Of a stretch of 64,000 nucleotides of DNA, positions 8,310 through 18,187 are shown in pieces (within the stretch, counting starts at the first letter, position 1; each line of letters starts with the position of its first letter). The notes under the pieces are model-generated. The model was not told the origin of the DNA. It saw only the letters and a program-made list of their open reading frames with translations, and did not search any database. The position numbers and the translations under genes are program-made. Source of the DNA: Marinibacterium sp050389775 (GTDB lineage Bacteria > Pseudomonadota > Alphaproteobacteria > Rhodobacterales > Rhodobacteraceae); the NCBI RefSeq assembly GCF_050389775.1, contig NZ_CP177145.1, positions 62,001 through 126,000 on the forward strand, read 5' to 3'.

Positions 8310-8824
8310 CCGCCCTGGGCCAGGGGCTGGACCGGGCGACCTACGGGCTGTCCTGGCTGGGCAGCCTGTGTGTCATCCTGATGATGCTGCACATCACCGC
8401 CGAGGTCACCTTGCGGTATCTCTTCGGCATCACCCTGCCGGGGACGCTGGTCTTTGTCGGCAATTACTACATGATCGTCGTGGTCTTTGTGCCGCTGGCC
8501 CTGCTGGAACTGCGTGGCCGCCACATTGCCGTGGATGTCGTCGCCCGGGGCTTTCCGCCCGGGCTGCAACGCGTGCTGGCCGCGCTGGCCCGGCTGATGA
8601 CGGTCTTTGTCATGGGCCTGCTGACCGTCGCGGCCTGGCAGCAGGCGGTGGGCAAGATGCGTGTCGGCGCGACGATCGAACAGGGCACGGCCTCGATCCT
8701 GATCTGGCCGGGGCATTTCATCCTGGTGGCCGGCTGTGGCCTGATGACCCTCGTGGCGGCCTGTCGCCTGGCCGAAATCGTCAGCGGCCGCGACCTGGGC
8801 CTGCCCGCGGAGGAGCCGGCATGA
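8306..8824 (+). CDS. TRAP transporter small permease (DctQ type)
   Basis: A 172-residue four-helix membrane protein. Its N-terminal helix (SWLGSLCVILMMLHITAEV) leads to the family signature TLRYLFGITLPGTLVFVGNY and LLELRGRHIAVDVV. The last helices run from about residues 90 to 155. DctQ subunits scaffold the large permease in Na+-driven TRAP uptake of organic acids. The ATG at 8306 overlaps a possible leader ORF, and the stop overlaps the large-permease ATG by 4 bp. Order here is small permease, large permease, then binding protein. Confidence 0.92.
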   Translation: MTALGQGLDRATYGLSWLGSLCVILMMLHITAEVTLRYLFGITLPGTLVFVGNYYMIVVVFVPLALLELRGRHIAVDVVARGFPPGLQRVLAALARLMTVFVMGLLTVAAWQQAVGKMRVGATIEQGTASILIWPGHFILVAGCGLMTLVAACRLAEIVSGRDLGLPAEEPA

Positions 8825-10128
8825 CCGATGTCTCGATCGGCCTCAGCCTGCTGGGCCTGGTGCTTGTCCTGCTGATGCTGCGCATGCCCATCGGCATCAC
8901 CCTGATCGGGGTCAGCTTTTCCGGGCTGTGGATCCTGAAGGGCTGGAAGGTGGCCTGGGGCGCGCTGGCCCTGGTGCCCTACCAGTTCTCGGCCAGCTGG
9001 GTGCTGTCGTCGATCCCGATGTTCCTGTTGCTGGGCTATATCTGCTACCACATGAACCTGACCCAGGGCCTGTTCCGCGCCGCCCGGTTGTGGCTGTCCT
9101 GGCTGCCGGGAGGCCTGGGCATTTCGGCCATCGCCGGGTCGGCGGGCTTTGCCGCCGTGTCGGGGTCGTCGATCGCCTGTTCGGCGACGATGGGGCGCAT
9201 CGCCGTGCCCGAGATGCTCAAGGCGCGGTACGATCCGGGCTTTGCGGCGGCCATCGTGGCCACGGCCGGCACCATCGGCGCGCTGATCCCGCCGTCGATC
9301 ATCCTGATCATCTACGGCATCATCGCCCAGCAATCGGTGACCCGCCTGTTCCTGGGCGGGCTGGCCGCCGGAGCCTGTTCGGTCGTGGCCTATTTCCTGC
9401 TGATCACCCTGCGCGCCCGGTTCAACCCCGCGCTGGCCCCGCGCCTGGCCGAAACCGTCAGCCGGTCCGAGAAACTGGCCGCCCTGCGCGAGACCTGGCC
9501 GCTGATCGTGACGGTCGTGGCGGTGTTCCTGGGCATCTTCGCCGGGGTCTTCACCCCCACCGAGGCCGGGGCCACGGGGGCGTTCTTTGCCCTGATGATC
9601 GGCGTGCTCAAGGGTGAATTCACGGTCAAGCGGCTGGAACGGGCGGTGTTCGAAACGCTGATCTCGACATCCATGCTGCTGATCATCGGCATCGGGGCCT
9701 CGCTGCTGACGCGCTTCCTGACCCTGTCGGGATCGGCCCGGTTCCTGTCGGGGCTGGTGATGTCCAGCGGGGTGGACCCGACCCTGCTGATGCTGGGGAT
9801 CGTCGTGATCTACCTGGTGCTGGGCATGTTCCTCGAACCGATGGGCTGCATGCTGCTGACCCTGCCGATCCTGCTGCCCATCCTCAAGGCCCAGGGCGCC
9901 GACCTGATCCTGTTCGGCATCATCCTGTGCAAGCTGCTGGAAATCGGCATGCTGACGCCGCCGGTGGGCATGAATGTCTTCGTGGTCAAGTCAGTGGTCG
10001 GCGACAGCGTGCGCACGGGCGAGATCTTTCGCGCGGTGACCTGGTTCATCCTGCTCGATCTCGGCCTGCTGGCCCTGTTCTGGTTCGTGCCAGGCATCGT
10101 CACCACCCTGCCCCGGCTGCTGGGATGA
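8821..10128 (+). CDS. TRAP transporter large permease (DctM type)
   Basis: A 435-residue polytopic membrane protein with roughly 12 hydrophobic segments, the transport channel of a TRAP system. Typical DctM elements are LLMLRMPIGITLIGVS at the N-terminus, FAAVSGSSIACSATMG (conserved AVSGSS), GTIGALIPPSIILIIYG, FAGVFTPTEAGATGAF and LTPPVGMNVFVVKSV near the C-terminus. It starts at 8821 inside the small-permease stop. The cargo cannot be read from the sequence. Its neighbours, a thiolase, a PaaG-like enzyme and an acyl-CoA ligase, suggest a carboxylic acid that is activated to a CoA ester. Confidence 0.95.
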   Translation: MTDVSIGLSLLGLVLVLLMLRMPIGITLIGVSFSGLWILKGWKVAWGALALVPYQFSASWVLSSIPMFLLLGYICYHMNLTQGLFRAARLWLSWLPGGLGISAIAGSAGFAAVSGSSIACSATMGRIAVPEMLKARYDPGFAAAIVATAGTIGALIPPSIILIIYGIIAQQSVTRLFLGGLAAGACSVVAYFLLITLRARFNPALAPRLAETVSRSEKLAALRETWPLIVTVVAVFLGIFAGVFTPTEAGATGAFFALMIGVLKGEFTVKRLERAVFETLISTSMLLIIGIGASLLTRFLTLSGSARFLSGLVMSSGVDPTLLMLGIVVIYLVLGMFLEPMGCMLLTLPILLPILKAQGADLILFGIILCKLLEIGMLTPPVGMNVFVVKSVVGDSVRTGEIFRAVTWFILLDLGLLALFWFVPGIVTTLPRLLG

Positions 10129-10156
10129 CCGCCCCGGGCCCGACATTGCCGCCGTA

Positions 10157-10172
10157 TCGTCCGAACCGACGA
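10157..10172. promoter_or_regulatory. TCGTC-N6-GACGA palindrome, site 2 of 3
   Basis: TCGTCCGAACCGACGA is followed by GG, as at the other two sites. It lies between the large permease and the binding-protein gene, about 85 bp before the ATG at 10257. This suggests that the binding-protein gene has its own promoter and operator. Confidence 0.6.
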
Positions 10173-10256
10173 GGCAGCGCCGGGCCCGGGCGCCCAGAGT
10201 GGCAGGCGGAGGAAACCGCCCGCGAAGGGCGGCCCCAGATCCGAGGGAGGACACCC

Positions 10257-11402
10257 ATGACCCGCCTGACCGGCGCGATGACAGTCGCGCTTTGCTCCGT
10301 GCTTGCAACCGGCGCCCTGGCCGACAGGACGCTGAACTATGCCTACGGCTTTCCGCCCGGTTCGGATGCCGACCTGGCCGCCCAGACCTATGCCGACGCG
10401 CTGGCCGAATTCTCGGACGGCGCGCTTGGCATGGACATCTACCCGATGTCATTGCTCAGCTTCCTGGAAACGGCCGACGGCGTGCGCGACGGCATGGCCG
10501 ATATCGGCTGGACCGTGCCGGCCTATGCCCCGGCGCTGTTCCCCTCGACCAACATGCTGGCCGAGCTGAACATGCAGACGCTGTTCGCCGGGCGGAGCCA
10601 TTCGCTGAACCTGGCCTATGCCGGGGCGATGGGCGAATTCGTCATGCTGCATTGCGACAGCTGCCAGGCCGAATACACCGCCCACAACCAGCTTTATACC
10701 GGTTTCGCGGCCTCGCCGACCTATGGCATGCAATGCATCAGCCCGGTGACCACGATGGCCGATCTCAAGGGCAAGCGCATGCGCGTGGCGGGGGCGCAAT
10801 GGGCGCGCTGGACGGCCGCCGTGGGCGCGACGTCGGTGTCGCTGCCGCTCAACGAGATCTTCGAAGGGCTCAGCCAGGGGGTGATCGATTGCGTGATCAC
10901 CTCGACGCCCGAACTGACCAACATGGGGCTGGTCGACGTGGTCAAGGCCATCGAGCTGAACATTCCCGGGGGCACTTTTGCGTCCAATGCCATGGCCAAT
11001 GTCAATCTCGACGTCTGGCGCGACCTGTCCGAGCCCGAACGGCTGGCCATGCTCAAGGCCGCCGCGCGCTATTCGGCCGACGTGACCTGGCGCTATGAAA
11101 TGGCTGACCGCGAGGCGCGCGAGACGGCTCGCGAGGCCGGGATCGAGATCGTCACCGCCGATGCCGAGCTGCTGGCCTTCACCGAGGAATTTGCCAGGTC
11201 GGACGCCGTGGACACGATCGGGCCGAACTATGCCGACAAGTACGGGCTGGACGGCGCCCCCGAGATGATCGCCGACTTCCTCACCGTGCTGGAACGCTGG
11301 GTCGCCCTGACCGCCGATGTCGAGACGGTCGAAGAGCTGGAACAGCTCTACTGGGACGAGGTCTATGCCAAGCTCGACCTGGCCGGTTACGGCATGAACT
11401 GA
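10257..11402 (+). CDS. TRAP transporter substrate-binding protein (DctP type)
   Basis: A 381-residue secreted binding protein. The first 23 residues (MTRLTGAMTVALCSVLATGALA) form a Sec signal peptide. The mature part contains the DctP-family stretch MADLKGKRMRVAGAQWARWT, with the conserved Arg that pairs with substrate carboxylates, then VSLPLNEIFEGLSQGVIDCV. It is somewhat longer than the usual 330 residues and has cysteines in LHCDSCQAE and MQCIS that could form a disulfide. GGGAGGACACCC precedes the ATG. It completes the uptake system with the two permeases upstream; the 128-bp gap carries an operator-like palindrome. Ligand is unknown. Confidence 0.92.
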   Translation: MTRLTGAMTVALCSVLATGALADRTLNYAYGFPPGSDADLAAQTYADALAEFSDGALGMDIYPMSLLSFLETADGVRDGMADIGWTVPAYAPALFPSTNMLAELNMQTLFAGRSHSLNLAYAGAMGEFVMLHCDSCQAEYTAHNQLYTGFAASPTYGMQCISPVTTMADLKGKRMRVAGAQWARWTAAVGATSVSLPLNEIFEGLSQGVIDCVITSTPELTNMGLVDVVKAIELNIPGGTFASNAMANVNLDVWRDLSEPERLAMLKAAARYSADVTWRYEMADREARETAREAGIEIVTADAELLAFTEEFARSDAVDTIGPNYADKYGLDGAPEMIADFLTVLERWVALTADVETVEELEQLYWDEVYAKLDLAGYGMN

Positions 11403-11408
11403 CCGCGT

Positions 11409-11434
11409 GACGCCGGGTTTGCGGGCCCGGCGTC
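11409..11434 (+). terminator. Hairpin after TRAP binding-protein gene
   Basis: Perfect 9-bp arms (GACGCCGGG and CCCGGCGTC) with an 8-nt loop start 7 nt after the stop codon. There is no following T-run, so it may be a terminator or an mRNA 3' stabiliser. Confidence 0.55.
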
Positions 11435-11494
11435 CGTTGCGGCTTGTGTCCCGCCGGGCAAGATCCGACAAGGGACAGAAGGGGGGAGCGACGG

Positions 11495-14164
11495 ATGGCC
11501 ATGACGCGCCGGGACGAGATCGACAGCGCGGTCGCGATGCGGCTGCGCGTGCCGTCGATGACCCGTGACATGCTGCCCCGCACCGTGGTGCAGATCGGCC
11601 CGGAAGAGCTGGCCGGCGTCAAGCTGGTGCTGTTCCGCGCGCCTTCGGGCTATGGCAAGACCGTGGCCATGACCCAGTTGCGCGCCCGGCTGATCGAGCA
11701 GGGCCGCAACTGTGCCTGGTTCACCCTGGGCGAGGCCGACAACGAGGCCGGGCGCTTCCTGCATCACCTGACGGCCGCCGTGGCCCAGCTGGAGACCGCC
11801 GAGGGGCTGGACGGGGCGGCCCAGGCCGGCGGGTCGATGATCGACCGGCTGGGCGCGTTGCAGGCGCCCTTTGCCCTGTTCATCGACGAGGCCGAGACCA
11901 TGCGCGAGGATGGCGCGCTGGACGTGCTGCGCGAGCTCCTGCAGGAGCTGCCCGAGAACGGCGTGCTGGTCGTCGGCACCCAGCGTGTGCCCCAGATCAG
12001 CCTGGCCCGCTATCGCCTGCATGGCCAGCTGCGCGAATTCCGCCCGACCGAGCTGCGGTTCACCCTGGACGAAACCCGCGATTTCCTGGTCGGCCAGCAG
12101 CATCTGCGCATCGACCCGGGCGACCTGACGCGCCTGCAATCCAAGACCGAAGGCTGGCCGGCCGCCCTGCGCATGGCCTCGGTCGCCCTGCGCAACCAGG
12201 CCTCGATCCCCCGGTTCATCGACCGGTTTTCCGGGTCCGACCTGGCCGTGGGCGAATACCTGACCGAGGAATTCCTGTCCGATCTCTCGCCCGGGGCCTG
12301 GTCGTTCCTGCTGCGGACCTCGATCCTGTCGGAACTGTCCTCCGACCTCTGCGCCGCGCTCTGCCCGGGGCTGGATGCCGGCGCCCATCTCGAAGACCTC
12401 GTGGCCTCGGGCGTGCTGATCACGCCGCTGGACGGGGCCGGGCGGATGTTCCGCTATCACGCCCTGCTGGCCGGGTATCTCAAGGGCCAGCTGCGCCGCC
12501 ACATGCCCGACGAGATCGTCGTGCTGCACCGCCGGGCCTCGGAGTGGTACCAGGCCGCCGGCCGGCCGATGCAGGCCATCGACCACCGCCTGGCCGCCGG
12601 CGATCACGACCGGGCCTGTGCCATGCTGGGTGAGGCCGGGCCGGGGCTGCTGGAACGCGGGCGGGTGCAATTGCTGGCCCGCTGGTTTGCCTGCCTGCCC
12701 GATGCGCTGCTCGACGATCACCCGGCGCTGCGCGTGATGCAGGCCTGGGCCGTCTGTTTCACCGCCGGGCCGGACGCCGCCCAGGAGATCGCCGACCGCC
12801 CGGCCCTGACGGCCTGCGACGACCCGGTGATCCGGGGCGAACTTCGCTGCCTGCGGCCGATGATCCTGGCCATGGCCGAACGGTTCACCGAGGCCGAGGC
12901 CGCCGGGCAGCTGGCCGAGGACGGGCTGCACCTGGTGTCGGCCTATGCGCGCAACACCACGCGCATCTGCATGGCCAATATCCGCGCCACGCTGGACCGC
13001 CGCGACCCCGAGGCACCGCTGGTCCAGGACGACCAGCCGTTCTCGGTGATGTATTCGGAATCCGTGCAGGGCATCATCGACCTGCAGGACAACCGGTTCC
13101 TGCTGGCCAAGGCCCGGTTCCGCATCGCCGCCTCGGCCAGCGGCGATGACGGCCGGCGGCTGAACGGCAATGTCTGGGCCGGCATCCCCTATGCGCTGAC
13201 GCTCTACGAAACCGGCGACCTGGCCGGGGCGGCCCACCTGCTGCGCCTGCAGGTGCCTTTCGCGGCTTCGGTCGGGCTGGGCGACCACCTGATCCTGGCG
13301 GGCACTCACCTGTCGCGGATTGCCTTCGACGCCGGCGATGTCGACGAGGCCTTTGAGCTGCTGGTCCGGCTGGAACGGTTCGGCTTTCAGCGCTGCCTGC
13401 CGCGTGTCGTGGCGGGGGCCCAATTGGAACGGGCCCGGCTGTTCCTGCGCCAGGACAACCTGCGCGCCGCCCGCGACCAGCTGCGCCAGGCCGGCGACCC
13501 CGGTCTCTGGGCCGGCATCCGCCCCCTGCGGCTGCTCGCCAACGATCTGGAAACCCTGCCCCTGGGCCAGGCCCGGCTGCACCTGCACGAGGGCGATCAC
13601 CGCGCCGCCCTGGCCATCCTGAACGCCGAGATGGCCGATGCGATGTTGCACCGCCGCCCCCGCCGGGCGCTTGTCATCCGCCTGCTCTCGGCCGCGGCCT
13701 GGCACCAGGCGGGCGACACGGCCCAGGCCTGGGCCGCGCTGCAAAAGGCCCTGCCGGTCTGCGCCCGCGAGGAATACCAGCGCCTGCTTCTGGACGAAGG
13801 CCGCCCGGTGGCCGATGTCCTGCGGGCCTATGCCTCGGGCCGCTGGAAGACCGGCGCCCTGGCCCGCGACGCGCGGTTCGGCACCTGGTTCGAAGCCCTG
13901 CTGGCCCTGCTGCCCGCGCCCGAAACAGGCGATGCGCCGGACGAGGCCGCCGGGCTGGAAGCGCCCTTGGATCCGCTGACACCCAAGGAATTGCAGGTGC
14001 TGCATTACCTCGCCGAGGGCTATTCCAACGCGGCGATGTCGGAAAAGCTGTTTGTCTCGGACAGCACGGTGCGCACCCATCTGCGCAACATCAATTCCAA
14101 GCTGGGCGTGTCCAGCCGGGCGCGGGCCGTGGTGGCGGCCCGGCGGATGAAGCTGATCCCCTGA
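11495..14164 (+). CDS. MalT-type LuxR-family ATP-dependent transcriptional regulator (LAL-like)
   Basis: An 889-residue STAND-ATPase regulator. The P-loop APSGYGKTVAMTQL lies near residues 50-65, with a Walker-B-like FALFIDEAETM about 80 residues later and a TPR-like helical middle region. The C-terminal LuxR HTH (LTPKELQVLHYLAEGYSN, then STVRTHLRNINSKLGV) occupies the last 65 residues. Such proteins integrate a small-molecule inducer with ATP binding before activating transcription. The ATG at 11495 is preceded by GGGGGGAG. The gene sits between the TRAP uptake genes and the acyl-CoA ligase. The palindromes at 5996, 10157 and 14167 surround it, making it the likely activator of this region (inference). 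Confidence 0.93.
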   Translation: MAMTRRDEIDSAVAMRLRVPSMTRDMLPRTVVQIGPEELAGVKLVLFRAPSGYGKTVAMTQLRARLIEQGRNCAWFTLGEADNEAGRFLHHLTAAVAQLETAEGLDGAAQAGGSMIDRLGALQAPFALFIDEAETMREDGALDVLRELLQELPENGVLVVGTQRVPQISLARYRLHGQLREFRPTELRFTLDETRDFLVGQQHLRIDPGDLTRLQSKTEGWPAALRMASVALRNQASIPRFIDRFSGSDLAVGEYLTEEFLSDLSPGAWSFLLRTSILSELSSDLCAALCPGLDAGAHLEDLVASGVLITPLDGAGRMFRYHALLAGYLKGQLRRHMPDEIVVLHRRASEWYQAAGRPMQAIDHRLAAGDHDRACAMLGEAGPGLLERGRVQLLARWFACLPDALLDDHPALRVMQAWAVCFTAGPDAAQEIADRPALTACDDPVIRGELRCLRPMILAMAERFTEAEAAGQLAEDGLHLVSAYARNTTRICMANIRATLDRRDPEAPLVQDDQPFSVMYSESVQGIIDLQDNRFLLAKARFRIAASASGDDGRRLNGNVWAGIPYALTLYETGDLAGAAHLLRLQVPFAASVGLGDHLILAGTHLSRIAFDAGDVDEAFELLVRLERFGFQRCLPRVVAGAQLERARLFLRQDNLRAARDQLRQAGDPGLWAGIRPLRLLANDLETLPLGQARLHLHEGDHRAALAILNAEMADAMLHRRPRRALVIRLLSAAAWHQAGDTAQAWAALQKALPVCAREEYQRLLLDEGRPVADVLRAYASGRWKTGALARDARFGTWFEALLALLPAPETGDAPDEAAGLEAPLDPLTPKELQVLHYLAEGYSNAAMSEKLFVSDSTVRTHLRNINSKLGVSSRARAVVAARRMKLIP

Positions 14165-14166
14165 TT

Positions 14167-14182
14167 TCGTCGGAAGCGACGA
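14167..14182. promoter_or_regulatory. TCGTC-N6-GACGA palindrome, site 3 of 3
   Basis: TCGTCGGAAGCGACGA begins 3 bp after the LuxR-type regulator stop codon and about 76 bp upstream of the acyl-CoA ligase ATG at 14258. It is the same core as sites 1 and 2 and again is followed by GG and a nearby CCGG. Confidence 0.6.
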
Positions 14183-14257
14183 GGGACCGGCCGGGGCCGA
14201 TCGGCTATCCACGATGACAACAGCGGTTCGGAGGAGGAGCCGCGAAGGGAGGACATC

Positions 14258-15807
14258 ATGCATCTCACGGCAGCCGTGCATCGCGATGCGCGCGAGGAAC
14301 CCGACCGGATCGCGACGATCTGCGGAGACCGGATCCAGACCTGTGCTGCGCTCGAACAGCGCGTCTCGCGGCTGGCCGCCGGTCTGCGCGACCTTGGCCT
14401 GGCCCCCGGGGACCGGGTCGGCATGCTGTCGATGAACTCGGATTTTTACATCGAATACATCTTCGGGACCCTCTGGGCGGGCGGCGTGCTGAACCCCGTC
14501 AACGTGCGCTGGTCGGTGAAGGAGATCGCCTTTTCGCTCGACGACAGCGGCACGGCGATCCTGATCGTCGACGACACCTTCGCGCCGATGGTGCCCGAGC
14601 TGCGCGCCCTGAGCGACACGCTGACAACCGTGATCCACGTGGGCACCGGCCCTGCGCCCGAAGGCGCGCTGGATTACGAGGCGCTGATCGCCGCGTATGA
14701 GCCCTGCGCCGATGCGATGCGCGGCGGCAATGACCTGGCCGCGATCCTCTATACCGGAGGCACGACCGGCGCGCCCAAGGGTGTGATGCTGAGCCATCAG
14801 AACATGCTGATGGACGCGCTCGGCCTGACCGCAGGTGCCGAACACGGCGGATCGGCGCCCGGCCTGCACGTGGCGCCCCTGTTCCACATCGGCGGGCTGG
14901 CCGTGGTCATGCAATTCATGGTCCGCCGCGCGCCGCATGTCCTGCTGCCGACCTTCGATGCGGGTGAGACCCTGCGGCTGATCGAGCATTGGAAGATCGG
15001 CGACATGTTCACCGTGCCCACCATGCTGCGCCGCCTGATCGACCATCCCGACCTTGCCACCCGCGACGTCTCCAGCCTGCGGTCGATCCGCTATGGCGCG
15101 GCGCCCATCGACCAGACGCTGCTGCGCGCGGCGATGAAGGCCTTCCCCTCGGCCGGATTCCTGCAGGTCTATGGCCAGACCGAGGCCGCCCCGGTGGTCA
15201 CGGCGCTCGCCCCCGAGTTCCACACGACGGACCCGGACGTGCCGCACATGGCCTCGGCCGGGCGGTCGATCCCGACGGCGGAAATCGCGATCCTCGGGGC
15301 CGATGACAGTGAATGCCCGCGCGGCGAGGTGGGCGAGATCTGCGTGCGGGGGCCCACGGTCATGATCGGCTACTGGAACCGCCCCGAAGAGACGGCGCAG
15401 GCGCTGCGCGGGGGCTGGCTGCATACGGGCGACGCCGGGTTCATGGACGACAAGGGGTTCGTCTACGTGGTCGACCGGATCAAGGACATCATCATCACCG
15501 GGGGCGAGAACGTGTTCTCGACCGAGGTGGAGAACATCCTGACCCGGCACCCGGCTGTCCAGTTCTGCGCCGTGATCGGCGTGCCGGACGAGGAATGGGG
15601 CGAGAGGGTGCACGCGGTGCTGGTTCTGCATGCGGGTCACGACGCGACCGAGGACGAGATGCGCCAGATGTGCCGGGCCGAGATCGCCCATTACAAGGTG
15701 CCGCGCTCGATCGAGTTCCGCGCCGAGATGCCGCTGTCGCCCGCCGGCAAGATCCTGAAACGCGAATTGCGCGACAGTTACTGGCAAGGCCGGTCGCGCC
15801 GGGTGGG

Positions 15808-15811
<4 letters not shown>
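14258..15811 (+). CDS. Acyl-CoA synthetase (AMP-forming, ANL superfamily)
   Basis: A 517-residue class-I adenylate-forming ligase. The AMP-binding P-loop reads YTGGTTGAPKGVMLSH, followed by YGQTEAAP, then HTGDAGFMDDKGFVYVVDR (the Asp that binds ribose and the hinge). The C-terminal catalytic Lys is in LSPAGKILKREL. It converts a carboxylic acid plus ATP and CoA to an acyl-CoA, the entry step for the dehydrogenases and fusion protein that follow. Its stop overlaps the next gene's possible ATG (ATGA). The substrate, perhaps the acid brought in by the upstream TRAP system, is not determined. Confidence 0.94.
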
Positions 15812-16992
<1,181 letters not shown>

Positions 16993-17002
16993 GGGGGCGA
17001 AA

Positions 17003-18169
17003 ATGACACTGATCCCACGCACGATCTTCGACGAAGACCACCAGATGTTCCGCGACAGTGTCGTCAAATGGGCCCAGGCCGAGCTGACGCCGCATGTGGA
17101 GGACTGGCGCAAGAACGGCATGGTCTCGCGCGAGGCGTATCTGTCGGCGGGCCGTCAGGGCTATCTGCTGATGTGGGCGGGCGAGGAATTCGGCGGGCTG
17201 GGCCTGAAAGATCACCGCTTTGACCAGATCCTGCAGGAAGAGGTCATCCGCCATTCCGACCCGGGCTTCTACCAGAACCTGCATTCGCAGATCGTGGCGC
17301 CCTATCTCGGCAACCTCGGCACCGAGGCGCTGAAGGCGCGGCTGCTGCCCAAGGCGATCAGCGGGGAGTGCATTCTGGCCGTGGCGATGACCGAACCGGG
17401 CACCGGGTCGGACCTAGCGGGCATCCGAACGCGGGCCATCGACCGGGGCGACCACTGGGAGTTGTCGGGCCAGAAGACCTATATTTCCAACGGCATACAG
17501 GCCGATGCCGTTGTCGTTGCCGCCAAGACCGACCCGGACAAGCGCCACACCATGGGGCTGTTCATGGTCGAACGCGGGATGGAAGGCTTTGAACGCGGTC
17601 GCAAGCTCGAGAAACTGGGGCTGGATGCGCAGGACACGGCCGAGCTGTTCTTCGACAAGGTGAAGGTGCCGAAAGAGAACGTGCTGGGTGATCCGACGCG
17701 CGGCTTTGCGAACCTCGCGACCCATCTGGCCAACGAACGGCTGCATGTGGCGATCGGCTCCATCGCCCATGCCCAGACGGCCTATGACCTGACTATGGAT
17801 TACGTGAAGGAGCGGACCGCCTTCGGCCAGCCGGTGGGGTCGTTCCAGGAGAACCGTTTCGTTATGGCCCGTCTGCGCATCCGGCTCGACGTGGTGCAAA
17901 GCTTTGTCGACGATTGCGTGATGGCCCATAACGCCGGGCGGCTTTCGGCGGAAACGGCCGCCGAGGCCAAGCTGCTGGCCTCCGAGGCCGAGGGCGAGGT
18001 GATCGACGCCTGCCTGCAGCTGCATGGCGGCGCCGGGTTCATGGAGGAATTCCGCATCAGCCGCATGTACCGCGATGCCCGCGTGTCGCGGATCTTTGCG
18101 GGCAGCTCGGAAATCATGAAGGAAATCATCGGCCGCGGGCTGGGCTTCGACGCCCGCAAGCTGGCCTGA
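17003..18169 (+). CDS. Acyl-CoA dehydrogenase (second of a pair)
   Basis: A 388-residue FAD enzyme closely similar in layout to the preceding gene: AVAMTEPGTGSDLAGIRTRA, WELSGQKTYISNG, ERTAFGQPVGSFQENRFVMA, LHGGAGFMEEFRISRMYRD and IFAGSSEIMKEIIGRGLG. The catalytic base is probably the Glu of HLANERLHVAIG, as in the isovaleryl/long-chain group. It lies 10 bp after the first dehydrogenase and 18 bp before the fusion gene, in one operon. The two sequences differ clearly, so this is an old duplication with distinct substrates or a heteromeric enzyme rather than a recent copy. Confidence 0.93.
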   Translation: MTLIPRTIFDEDHQMFRDSVVKWAQAELTPHVEDWRKNGMVSREAYLSAGRQGYLLMWAGEEFGGLGLKDHRFDQILQEEVIRHSDPGFYQNLHSQIVAPYLGNLGTEALKARLLPKAISGECILAVAMTEPGTGSDLAGIRTRAIDRGDHWELSGQKTYISNGIQADAVVVAAKTDPDKRHTMGLFMVERGMEGFERGRKLEKLGLDAQDTAELFFDKVKVPKENVLGDPTRGFANLATHLANERLHVAIGSIAHAQTAYDLTMDYVKERTAFGQPVGSFQENRFVMARLRIRLDVVQSFVDDCVMAHNAGRLSAETAAEAKLLASEAEGEVIDACLQLHGGAGFMEEFRISRMYRDARVSRIFAGSSEIMKEIIGRGLGFDARKLA

Positions 18170-18187
18170 GCCGGGAAGGGATCTCAG

